Source: DASTBU01 sp035711845
GTDB taxonomy: Bacteria > Acidobacteriota > Vicinamibacteria > Vicinamibacterales > 2-12-FULL-66-21
Length of the DNA: 64,000 nucleotides
Assembly (NCBI GenBank): GCA_035711845.1
Contig: DASTBU010000084.1
Span: 62,001 to 126,000 of the forward strand
Reading direction: 5' to 3'
Below the pieces are notes generated by a model that made no database searches, had not been told where the DNA came from, and saw only the letters and a list, made by a program, of their open reading frames with translations. Positions 41,271 through 49,494 of this stretch are shown here, in pieces (position 1 is the stretch's first letter; each line of letters starts with the position of its first letter). Position numbers and translations under genes: made by a program.

Positions 41271-44200
41271 CTACTTCTTTGCACGGGCCAGCGACTCGTA
41301 GTAGCGGGCGATGAGCCGCCGATAGGCATCGGGGACCCGATCGCTGCCGCCCGCATTGAGCCGATCCACGGCCGCGCGATGCGCCAGCCTCGCGGCGGCT
41401 GCCACCTCGGTCCGTTCCAGCGCAAGGTCGATGTCTTTTCTCAACGCCTGCCAGCCGCTGTAGTCCTGTTTGTAGCTCTGCGTGCCGGGGTCCGCCTGGC
41501 TCCACTCGTGCTGCTCGGGTGTCGTCCCCGCGGCGCCGCTGCGGGGAGCACTCTGCTGCAGCCGATTCAGCGTCTCGCGGGCCTGCTGCAGCTCGCGCCC
41601 GTACTCCTGGCGAAGTCGGTCCAGCGCCGAGGGCTTGTCCGATTCACCCGGCTTGCGACCCTGCCCTCCCGAGCTCTGGGCCGCCTTCTCCTTCGCCTCC
41701 GCCTCGGCAATCTTCCGCTCGAGATGATTCAGACGGTCCCGGATCCCGCGCGTCCGATCGAGCTGGCCGGTCAGTTGTCGCGTCTCGGCGGCGCCCGGCG
41801 CAAAACGATCCACGATGCCGTCGAGCGCGCGGGCGATCTGCTCTTCGGCTTCAGCCATCCCGTTCTTCGGCTTCGCGCCCGACTCGGCCTCCTGGCGGCC
41901 TGGCGACGAACCGGCACTGCCGGCAGCATCCTCGCGCATCCGATCCGCTGTCTCGCGCATGCGCTGCCCCAACTGCTGTTTCTCGAGCTCGCGGGCGACC
42001 TCGGCCATCTGCGGGGTCTGCGCGCCGGGCTTGCCTTCGGCCGACGTGTTCCTGGCCATTGCGTCCGCGGCGCGCTGCAGCGAATCGGTGCGTTCGGCCA
42101 ACCGATCCTTCTCGCCGGCCAGACGGCGTCGCGCGTCCGCGTCGCCGGGGCCGCCGGCCTTCTCGAGGCGCCTGGCCTCCGACGCAATGCGCCGCTGCTC
42201 TTCGGCGATCTGCTGCGCCTCCAGTTGGAGCTCGCCGGCCGCGCGCTGGCGCGCCTCCGGGCTGCCGCCCTGGATCTGCTCCTCGAGACGACGAAGCTGG
42301 TCGGCCGCGCGCGCGGCGCGCTCCGCCGCCGACTGCGCGTCCTCCCGTCCCAGGTCCTGAGCTGCGCCGCGCATCTGCTCCGACGCGTCCTTCAACTGGC
42401 TGCCACGCCCGCCGGCGTCCTGGTCCTTGCGATCCCCTTGCTCCGTCGTCTGCGACCCGCGTCCGTCCTTTGACGAGGCCTGCTGCTGCGACTGGCCGCG
42501 CTCCTGTTTGGCGAGCTCTTCCACCTGCTCGCGGAGCTCATTCTGCTCCCTCGTGAGCCGTTCCAGCTGGCGCTTCCGTTCCTCGGCCGTCAGCCTCTTC
42601 ACCGCAAGCTCCCGTTGCTGTCTGCTCAACTCCTCCTGGCGCCTGGCGAGATCGCGGATGCGATCGAGCGCGCTGTTCCGATCCGTCTCATCGGGCCGCT
42701 CTTCCAGCTGCGACCGGTTTTCATAGTTCGTGCGCTGCTGGCGCTGCAGCTCCTTGTCGAACAGCGCCGAGAGATCCTCGCTCTGCCGGCCGCTGCTTCC
42801 CGACGCGCCATTGGCCTGCTGCCGCAGGACCTCGCGGCGGCGGATCTCCGCTTGCGCCTGCAGCAGACCCTGCAGCGCCGCCATCTCGTGCGGCAGGGCC
42901 TCCCTGGTCCGCTGTCCATGGAGCTGCTCGACCGCGCGCGACATGGACTGAATGGCGCCTGCCACGGGGTCGCCGGCGCCCCGGCTCGGCGGACGCTGCG
43001 CGCGAGGGACGACTTGTTGCGGCATGTCGAAACGGCCGCGGCGCCTCGACGTCATCTGCTCGACCCGCGCCTTCAACTCCGCCTGCGCCTGCGCGATGTC
43101 CTCGACGTCGCGGGCCGAACGCCCCACGCCCGCCCGCCGCTCGACATTCCAGGTCGCGTTGATGATCTCTTTCTGGGCCGCAATCAAGCTTTCGATCTGG
43201 GCGCTGCCTGCCCCGCCGCCCGCCTGGCTCTGCGCGGCCACGAACTCCTCGCCGAAGGGCCTGACCTCGAGAAAGTACATGTCGCTGCGCGTCTCGGTCG
43301 GCCGCTTGCCCCGGCCGACGTCGCGGGCGCGCGCGTAGTAGGTGATCACATCCCCCGGTTTGACTCTCAGCTCCTCGGCGGCCAGGAGGTGCGCGCCGAG
43401 CTTCGAGGTTTCCGTTCCCGTTGTCCGGCCGAACGGCACCACCCGCGCCTGGCCGCCCGGGACGGAGTACACGAGCTCGAAGCTCGAGATGCCGTAGTCG
43501 TCTTCCGCGCGAGCCTCGATGGTCACCTCCTCGAGCGGAGTGATTCGCTGATCGCCCGCGGGACGCATGATCCGGACGTCGGGCGGGCGGTCCTCCATCA
43601 ACCTGATGAAGTACGCCGTTCCGTCGCGGGCACGCAGCCCATCAGCATCGGCCAGCTGGACTCGATAGGCATCGTCGCGCCGGAGCACCAGCTCGGTTTG
43701 GAGCACTCTGTCTCCTGTCGGCTCCAGGGGCAGGGCTGCCCCGCCTTCGAGCGAGATTTCGCCCGAGACAACTGGCTTGTCGGTGTGGATGCGCACGCGG
43801 ACGCGCGTCCCCGCCGGCGCGTAGATATCGCCGCCATCGTTCTCTTTGCGCGGCGGCAATCCGGTGAAGGACGGATATTCGTAATGGAGATCGATTCGCT
43901 CCACGCGGGGTGCGAACAGGGCCGTGACCGTGAACTCCCCGGAGCTGGCCGGTCCGGCGAGGACCTTGTACTTGAACGTCCGGTCCACAGACTCGAACGA
44001 AAAGGCGAACCCATCGCCATCTGGCGCCATCGCGACCGTGCGCTCCGCGTTGCCTGCCACCACCCGCAGCGACGGCACCAGCCTCGTCAGCATGCGCCCG
44101 CCGGTACGTACGATCGCGCGAATGCGGACCGGCTGCCCTGCGACCACACGCGCGTCCCCGGGCATCACGTCAACCTGAATGACGTCAGGAAAGAACCTCA

Positions 44201-44750
44201 ACCATGCGGCTTCCGCCGCGCCGCGCAGCGGGGACGCAGCCAGCGCAAGCGTGACGCCCAGCAACAGCACACCCGCCCCGGCCTGCACCCCTGCGCGTCG
44301 CAGCCCCGCCGCCGGAACGATCCGCCCCGGACCAATGGGCTGCAATCGCTCGATGGCAGCCGCCGATAGGAGCGGCCCGAACGCCGGATCCAATGCAGCC
44401 CGCGGATCGACCGCCGTCACGATCGCATCGTCGAGCCTCACGCCCTCCGGCAGGGTCGCGGCGCGCTCTTCCACGAACCTTGCGACATGCCGATCGTCGG
44501 GACGACGTTGCATGCGCCAGATGATTGTCGCCGCGGAGCCAACTGCCACGGCGATCGCGATCGCGGCCAGCAGCACCAACGCAGGACCTTCGGGTGCCAG
44601 GATCCAGAAGAGGAGCAACGCTCCGAGCCCTGCACCCGCGGCCAGAGCACTCGCACGAGCGGCGACCGTCAGCGCTTCCTGCGCAAACCATCGACGCCTC
44701 ACCGCCGCCAGAAACGATCGCAGTTGCTCGCTGTGGTCCACTCGAATCAC
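41271..44750 (-). CDS. DUF4175-like giant membrane coiled-coil protein
   Basis: A 1159-aa protein. Two to three N-terminal helices and a periplasmic beta-rich part (residues ~150-480, with Ig-like strands) come first. They are followed by about 600 residues of Gln/Arg/Glu-rich coiled coil (for example RLTREQNELREQVEELAKQ), ending in a basic tail. This is the layout of the DUF4175 family found in BatA/MoxR clusters. It starts with GTG seven bases after the BatA-type gene. Function is not known; the long coiled coil suggests a structural or scaffold role in the envelope. Confidence 0.85.
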   Translation of the reverse strand: MIRVDHSEQLRSFLAAVRRRWFAQEALTVAARASALAAGAGLGALLLFWILAPEGPALVLLAAIAIAVAVGSAATIIWRMQRRPDDRHVARFVEERAATLPEGVRLDDAIVTAVDPRAALDPAFGPLLSAAAIERLQPIGPGRIVPAAGLRRAGVQAGAGVLLLGVTLALAASPLRGAAEAAWLRFFPDVIQVDVMPGDARVVAGQPVRIRAIVRTGGRMLTRLVPSLRVVAGNAERTVAMAPDGDGFAFSFESVDRTFKYKVLAGPASSGEFTVTALFAPRVERIDLHYEYPSFTGLPPRKENDGGDIYAPAGTRVRVRIHTDKPVVSGEISLEGGAALPLEPTGDRVLQTELVLRRDDAYRVQLADADGLRARDGTAYFIRLMEDRPPDVRIMRPAGDQRITPLEEVTIEARAEDDYGISSFELVYSVPGGQARVVPFGRTTGTETSKLGAHLLAAEELRVKPGDVITYYARARDVGRGKRPTETRSDMYFLEVRPFGEEFVAAQSQAGGGAGSAQIESLIAAQKEIINATWNVERRAGVGRSARDVEDIAQAQAELKARVEQMTSRRRGRFDMPQQVVPRAQRPPSRGAGDPVAGAIQSMSRAVEQLHGQRTREALPHEMAALQGLLQAQAEIRRREVLRQQANGASGSSGRQSEDLSALFDKELQRQQRTNYENRSQLEERPDETDRNSALDRIRDLARRQEELSRQQRELAVKRLTAEERKRQLERLTREQNELREQVEELAKQERGQSQQQASSKDGRGSQTTEQGDRKDQDAGGRGSQLKDASEQMRGAAQDLGREDAQSAAERAARAADQLRRLEEQIQGGSPEARQRAAGELQLEAQQIAEEQRRIASEARRLEKAGGPGDADARRRLAGEKDRLAERTDSLQRAADAMARNTSAEGKPGAQTPQMAEVARELEKQQLGQRMRETADRMREDAAGSAGSSPGRQEAESGAKPKNGMAEAEEQIARALDGIVDRFAPGAAETRQLTGQLDRTRGIRDRLNHLERKIAEAEAKEKAAQSSGGQGRKPGESDKPSALDRLRQEYGRELQQARETLNRLQQSAPRSGAAGTTPEQHEWSQADPGTQSYKQDYSGWQALRKDIDLALERTEVAAAARLAHRAAVDRLNAGGSDRVPDAYRRLIARYYESLARAKK

Positions 44751-44757
44751 CAGTACT

Positions 44758-46626
44758 TCAGCCTTCGGCCTTCAGCCTTCCAACGCCCACCTTGCCGATG
44801 AACGATTCAGCCACGAGCGCGGCCAGCATCAGCAGCAGACCATAGCGCCAATAGCTCTGCGCTGCCTCGATCTGCTGCCCCTGCAAACCGGTCTCCGGGG
44901 CCGGCTCGGCTTCGGTCCCCTTCACCATCCCGCGAAACTCATCAACACCGAGCGCGGTCGGGTCGCTCTCCCGCGCATCGATGTTCAGAGCGATGGACCG
45001 CTTGTCCGGCTGCAGCGTGTACACGCCCGGCCGCGCCTCGATGCCGGCCGGCGCGTTTGCCAGGGTGAACTCTCTTGCCGCACGCCGGTCGCCGGCCGCG
45101 TGGCGCGCTGTCTCCAGGGCGAACGGAACGAACGCCGGATGCACAGGAAAATCATTCCACCGCCTGTCGAAATCGGAGGCAAAGAGCACCACCCGGCCGT
45201 TGCCTTCGATGCGCTCGAGAAGCGCCGGGCTGCCATCGCTGAACCGGGCGAGAACGTTCCAGCCCGCACCCGCCACGCGCCACGCGCGGTCGAAGCGAAC
45301 GTGACCCAGATTGGCGAGCAACGGCCCAAAGGGGCTGAAGATGGGATGCCTCGGGTCGGTTGCCGCAAAGGTCAGCGACGATCCGTCGAGGTTGGCCACG
45401 CTCAGTGTCGGCGTCCATCCAAACAGGGTGGACAGGACGCCGACCTCCAGGTCCGGGGCTGCCGCCAGCAGCAGTCCGCCGCCACCGCGAGTGTAGCCAG
45501 CCACCGCGGCGCGGGCGCGCCTGTCGAGGCCACGCGTCGACAACAGCGCGATCACGGCCTGGCCCGACAGATCCTCCGCCGTTGCTCGCGACAGCGCCGC
45601 GCCGGTCGTCACCTCGACCCCAAAGCCGATGTCGTCGGGGGCAGTCTCGAGAGCGCGCGCGAGATAGAACCCGGAGCGGCGTCCGCCGCTGTCGGAGCCG
45701 ACAACGAGGGCGTGTGGCTGAGAGGATGGGCCGGGCACCACGTATCGCGTGTCGTCGGCGGCAAACCCGCCGGGATCATCGACCGTCACGGACAGCGAAC
45801 CGGACGACGGCACGCGGGTAACGATCGGCACCTGGACCGTAGAGCCCGTGGCGAGGTGGAAGGCGGCCGCTGCGATCTCGCGTCCGTCGTGCATCAGCCG
45901 CAGCCGGCCGTCCTTCGTGACCTTCCACGAGTTGCCTAGCGTCGCGATCACGCGGCCCGGCTCGAGGACGACCGCGGCCACGGCCAGATTGCCCTTCGCG
46001 GCGCCGATTCCGCGCACGTCCATGTGCCAACCCGCCGGCAGCGTGACCGGCTCGGCGCCGTCCCAGCCAGCTCGCTGGAGGTCCGAGATCAGGACGATGG
46101 TCCCACCGCCCTGCGCGGTGGCGGCCGCCCTCTCGACGAGCGGACCGAACCTGGTTGCGCCGAACCCCGGCGCGAGCGTGTCGAGGGCCGCCAGGGCGTC
46201 TGAGGCATTTCCCGGCGGCGCCACGAGATCCGCGCGTTCGTCAAAAGCGATGACCGCCACGCGCTCCGTTCCGTTGCGCTCGTGTATCGCCTGCTGCGCC
46301 ATCGCCAGGGCCCGTTCGAACTGGCCGGGAGCGCCCATGCTGAAAGAGCGATCGATTGCAATAACGCGTGTGCCGGCGGAGCCGTCGCCCGGCGCGTACG
46401 GGCGCGCGAAGGCCAGCACGAGGAGCAGGAGGGCCGTGATGCGCGCCGCGAGCAGCAGCAGGTCCCGCAACCGGCGGTGCTTCGAGCGCTCGACAGGGGA
46501 CCGCCGCAGGAGGCGCACGGCCGAGAACGGCACCTCCGGGGCCACATCCCGGCGCAGGAGATGCAGCACGATCGGAATTGCGACCGCGAGAGCGCCGACG
46601 AGGAAAGCCGGGTAGAGAAAGGACAT
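44758..46626 (-). CDS. batA: BatA-type membrane protein with VWA domain
   Basis: A 622-aa protein. The N-terminal Aerotolerance_N segment reads MSFLYPAFLVGALAVAIPIV with LHLLRR and a second helix (LLLLAARITALLLLVLAFARP). A VWA domain with a variant MIDAS (AIDRSFSMG) follows, then a long periplasmic region and a last helix before the C-terminus. The last residues (GRLKAEG) are coded by a GAAGGCTGAAGGC word repeat that spans the stop codon. It lies in the operon between the DUF58 and DUF4175 genes. Confidence 0.87.
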   Translation of the reverse strand: MSFLYPAFLVGALAVAIPIVLHLLRRDVAPEVPFSAVRLLRRSPVERSKHRRLRDLLLLAARITALLLLVLAFARPYAPGDGSAGTRVIAIDRSFSMGAPGQFERALAMAQQAIHERNGTERVAVIAFDERADLVAPPGNASDALAALDTLAPGFGATRFGPLVERAAATAQGGGTIVLISDLQRAGWDGAEPVTLPAGWHMDVRGIGAAKGNLAVAAVVLEPGRVIATLGNSWKVTKDGRLRLMHDGREIAAAAFHLATGSTVQVPIVTRVPSSGSLSVTVDDPGGFAADDTRYVVPGPSSQPHALVVGSDSGGRRSGFYLARALETAPDDIGFGVEVTTGAALSRATAEDLSGQAVIALLSTRGLDRRARAAVAGYTRGGGGLLLAAAPDLEVGVLSTLFGWTPTLSVANLDGSSLTFAATDPRHPIFSPFGPLLANLGHVRFDRAWRVAGAGWNVLARFSDGSPALLERIEGNGRVVLFASDFDRRWNDFPVHPAFVPFALETARHAAGDRRAAREFTLANAPAGIEARPGVYTLQPDKRSIALNIDARESDPTALGVDEFRGMVKGTEAEPAPETGLQGQQIEAAQSYWRYGLLLMLAALVAESFIGKVGVGRLKAEG

Positions 46627-46638
46627 GACCGTCCGACG

Positions 46639-47550
46639 CTACTTTCTGCGGCTCCGCGTCGCCAGGTACGCCAGCAGCGCGAAATCCAGCGGCTGCGAGG
46701 TGTCGAGCTGCACGTAGTCGATGCCCGCGCCCCGCAGCGTGCGGTCGTAGGTCAACGTCAGCCCGGCGAGCTCGCGCAGGTAGGCCGTCCGGGCGCTGGC
46801 GGGCTCGGTCGTGACCTCCTCGCTGCTCTCCAGGTCCTTGAAACGCGCCGGCCCCTTGAACGGAAAGGTCAGCTCGTGGGGATCGAGCACCTGGAACACG
46901 ATGACGTCGGAGCCCCGGAACTTGAGGTGCCGGAGACCTTTGATGATCGGCTCCGGCTCGTCGAGCAGATCTGAAATCAGCACGACAAGGCTGCGCTTGA
47001 CGAGCGCCTCGGCGAGTTGATGGAGCGGCCGTCCGACATCGGACCTCCGGCCGGCCCTCAGCCGATCGAGGCCGAGCAACAGGGTGTGGAGGTGGCCGGG
47101 CCGCGCGCTCGCCGGCAGTCGAAAGCCGATGCGATCGTCGAACGCGATCAGGCCGGTGGCATCGCGCTGCCGGTTCATGAGGAACGCGAGCGAAGCGGCG
47201 AGCACCGACCCGTACTCCATCTTCGATATCGGCGCCCCGCCGCGGTACGCCATGGATCCGCTCACGTCGAGCAGCAGATGACACTCGAGGTTGGTGTCCT
47301 CTTCGTACTTCTTGACGTAGTGGCGATCGCTGCGCGCGAAGACCTTCCAGTCGAGCGTCGAGAGGTCGTCGCCGGGAAGGTACTGCCGGTACTCGGCGAA
47401 CTCGACGCTGAATCCCCTGTAGGGACTCCTGTGCAGCCCCGAGAGAAACCCTTCGACCACAGTCCTCGCCTTCAGCTCCATCGTCGACAGCCGTGCGATG
47501 ACGGCCGGGTCGACAAATCGCAGATCGCGTGAAGCGGGCACTGAGGGCAT
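46639..47550 (-). CDS. DUF58 family protein (VWA-like, MoxR partner)
   Basis: A 303-aa soluble protein. The DUF58 hallmark GFSVEFAEYRQYLPGDDLST followed by LDWKVFARSD lies near residues 40-70, and a VWA-type fold follows with LLLDVSGSMAYRG holding the MIDAS residues. DUF58 proteins are the usual partners of MoxR ATPases. The start at MPSVPASRD leaves two bases after the MoxR stop; the longer frame overlaps moxR and is rejected. Confidence 0.92.
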   Translation of the reverse strand: MPSVPASRDLRFVDPAVIARLSTMELKARTVVEGFLSGLHRSPYRGFSVEFAEYRQYLPGDDLSTLDWKVFARSDRHYVKKYEEDTNLECHLLLDVSGSMAYRGGAPISKMEYGSVLAASLAFLMNRQRDATGLIAFDDRIGFRLPASARPGHLHTLLLGLDRLRAGRRSDVGRPLHQLAEALVKRSLVVLISDLLDEPEPIIKGLRHLKFRGSDVIVFQVLDPHELTFPFKGPARFKDLESSEEVTTEPASARTAYLRELAGLTLTYDRTLRGAGIDYVQLDTSQPLDFALLAYLATRSRRK

Positions 47551-47552
47551 GG

Positions 47553-48593
47553 CTACATCCCGCTTCTCGGCGGCGGCACCGCCTCGAGGAGCCGGTCGAC
47601 CAGGTTGTCGGCGGAAATGCGCTCGGACTCCGCGTAGAAGTTCGGAATGACACGGTGCCGCAACACCGGGTGCGCCAGCGCCTGAATATCGGCGACCGAG
47701 ACGTGATAGCGATCCTGCAGGAGCGCGCGGGCCTTGCCGGCGAGAATCAGCGCCTGTGACGCGCGAAGCCCGGCACCCCACTTCACCCACTCGCGCACGA
47801 AGCCGTGATTGCTCTGACGCCCTGGCCGCGACGCATCGACGAGCCGCACCGCGTAGCGCGCCACGTCCTCGGCCACCAGCACCTGCCGCACGAGCTGCTG
47901 GATTTCCAGGATCTCGGGGCCGCCCAGCACGGCCTGCGGCACCTGCACGGTGACGCCCGTGGTCTCGGTCACGACGCGGACCTCCTCGTCCTCCGGGAGG
48001 TACGTCATGACGATGTTGAACATGAAGCGATCGAGCTGCGCCTCCGGCAACGGATAGGTGCCCTCGAGCTCGATCGGGTTCTGCGTCGCGAGCACGAAGA
48101 ACGGGCGGTCCAAGGGGTACGTGCGCCCGGCGGCCGTGACGTGATACTCCTGCATCGCCTCGAGCAGGGCGGCCTGCGTCTTCGGCGGCGTCCGGTTGAT
48201 CTCGTCGGCGAGGATGATCTGGGCGAAAATCGGCCCTTTCACGAATCGCAGCGATCGATGCCCGCCCTGCTCGTCGAGGACCTCCGTGCCGGTGATGTCG
48301 GCCGGCATCAGGTCCGGCGTGAACTGGATGCGCTTGAAGGAGAGATCGAGTATCTGCGCGACGGTCTTGATCAGCAGCGTCTTGGCGAGCCCGGGCACAC
48401 CGGTGATCAGGCAGTGCCCGCCCGTGAGGAGCGCCATCAACACCTGATCGATGACCTCGTCCTGACCGACGATCACCTTGTGTATCTCTGCCAGAATGCG
48501 CTCGCGGCCGGCCGACACGCGGCGGGCAATCGCAGCGATATCGGCCGGCGAGGCCGCCTCCGCTTTTCCAACCACCGGCGACGTAATGTCCAT
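47553..48593 (-). CDS. moxR: MoxR-family AAA+ ATPase
   Basis: A 346-aa chaperone-like ATPase. Walker A is GVPGLAKT (65-72), Walker B with IILADEINRTPPKTQAALL, sensor 1 in FFVLATQNPIELEGTYPLPE, and the arginine finger in AQLDRFMFNI. MoxR proteins work with VWA-domain partners to activate or insert metal into other proteins. Here DUF58, BatA-type and two further VWA or coiled-coil genes follow on the same strand. The ATG gives a start 94 bases after the DUF4159 stop on the upstream side. Confidence 0.95.
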   Translation of the reverse strand: MDITSPVVGKAEAASPADIAAIARRVSAGRERILAEIHKVIVGQDEVIDQVLMALLTGGHCLITGVPGLAKTLLIKTVAQILDLSFKRIQFTPDLMPADITGTEVLDEQGGHRSLRFVKGPIFAQIILADEINRTPPKTQAALLEAMQEYHVTAAGRTYPLDRPFFVLATQNPIELEGTYPLPEAQLDRFMFNIVMTYLPEDEEVRVVTETTGVTVQVPQAVLGGPEILEIQQLVRQVLVAEDVARYAVRLVDASRPGRQSNHGFVREWVKWGAGLRASQALILAGKARALLQDRYHVSVADIQALAHPVLRHRVIPNFYAESERISADNLVDRLLEAVPPPRSGM

Positions 48594-48687
48594 CAGCGCT
48601 TCTGCTCCCGTCCGAACGCGACCCTCACCACCGACGAAGACCCGAGCCGCGAACAGCACATTCTGAGCGGACTGACGCGATCCAGCG

Positions 48688-49494
48688 TCAGTGGGTCAGT
48701 GAGTAGATGATTTCGTTGATCTGCATGCGATAAGCCTGCGCCGTGAACTGGATGTAGCCCGGGTAGTCCGCCGCGTTCGACCATTCCCAGCCGTCGCCCA
48801 TGTCGGTGTTCCAGTTGATGAGCACCATGGCGCGGCCGTTGTCGTCCTCGATGGCGCGAAGCTTCGCCACGAATCCTCCCTTCTCCCAGGTGCGACCCGA
48901 GAGAAACGAGCCGAGCCCCGGGGTCTGGGGATACGCTCCGATCTCGTAGAAGCAGCTGAAGACGGGATGGTCCGGTCCCAGCTCGACAATCTTGCGGTCG
49001 GGAAAGACCCGTTTCATTTCCCGCTCGAAGTGGGCCCACTCGACGGGTCCGTGGAAATCGTCGAAGGTCAACGTTCCGCCGCGCAGCAGGAATTCCCTCA
49101 GGTTCTCGACCTCGGCATCCTTCAGCCGCATCGTCCCCGGCTCCACGATGTAGATCCACGGGTGCATCCACAGAGCGGGATCTTCGAGCGCGACGACGAC
49201 GGGGTCGTTCGCCTGGATCGACGTGACCGTTCTGACTCGACGCGAGAGGTTGTGTTCCGCCGCGGGGTAATCGATGCTCCAGCACTCGTTGTAGGCGTCG
49301 CAGCCGTGTGAAGCGGGCACGTCCCACGCTTGATACCGGACGCGGGCGAACGTCCATTGCAGGCCGGCGAACCGGGCGTCGGGCTGCAGCGGGTTCTGCG
49401 CATCGGCGTCGGGCGCGAGCGCGGCGGCAAGCCCCCAGAGGAGCAGCGCGGCGCCGGCCAGCGCGGGAACCGCGCCCGCACGTCTGGGAGTCAC
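48688..49494 (-). CDS. DUF4159 family exported protein
   Basis: A 268-aa exported protein with a signal peptide (ALLLWGLAAALAPDADAQ). The mature part matches DUF4159: RFAGLQWTFARVRYQ, NLREFLLRGGTLTFDDFHG, VFSCFYEIG, and a C-terminal QFTAQAYRMQINEIIYSLTH. The GTG start overlaps the upstream stop as GTGA. DUF4159 proteins have a class I glutamine-amidotransferase-like fold and are usually found in MoxR/BatA operons, as here. Confidence 0.88.
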   Translation of the reverse strand: MTPRRAGAVPALAGAALLLWGLAAALAPDADAQNPLQPDARFAGLQWTFARVRYQAWDVPASHGCDAYNECWSIDYPAAEHNLSRRVRTVTSIQANDPVVVALEDPALWMHPWIYIVEPGTMRLKDAEVENLREFLLRGGTLTFDDFHGPVEWAHFEREMKRVFPDRKIVELGPDHPVFSCFYEIGAYPQTPGLGSFLSGRTWEKGGFVAKLRAIEDDNGRAMVLINWNTDMGDGWEWSNAADYPGYIQFTAQAYRMQINEIIYSLTH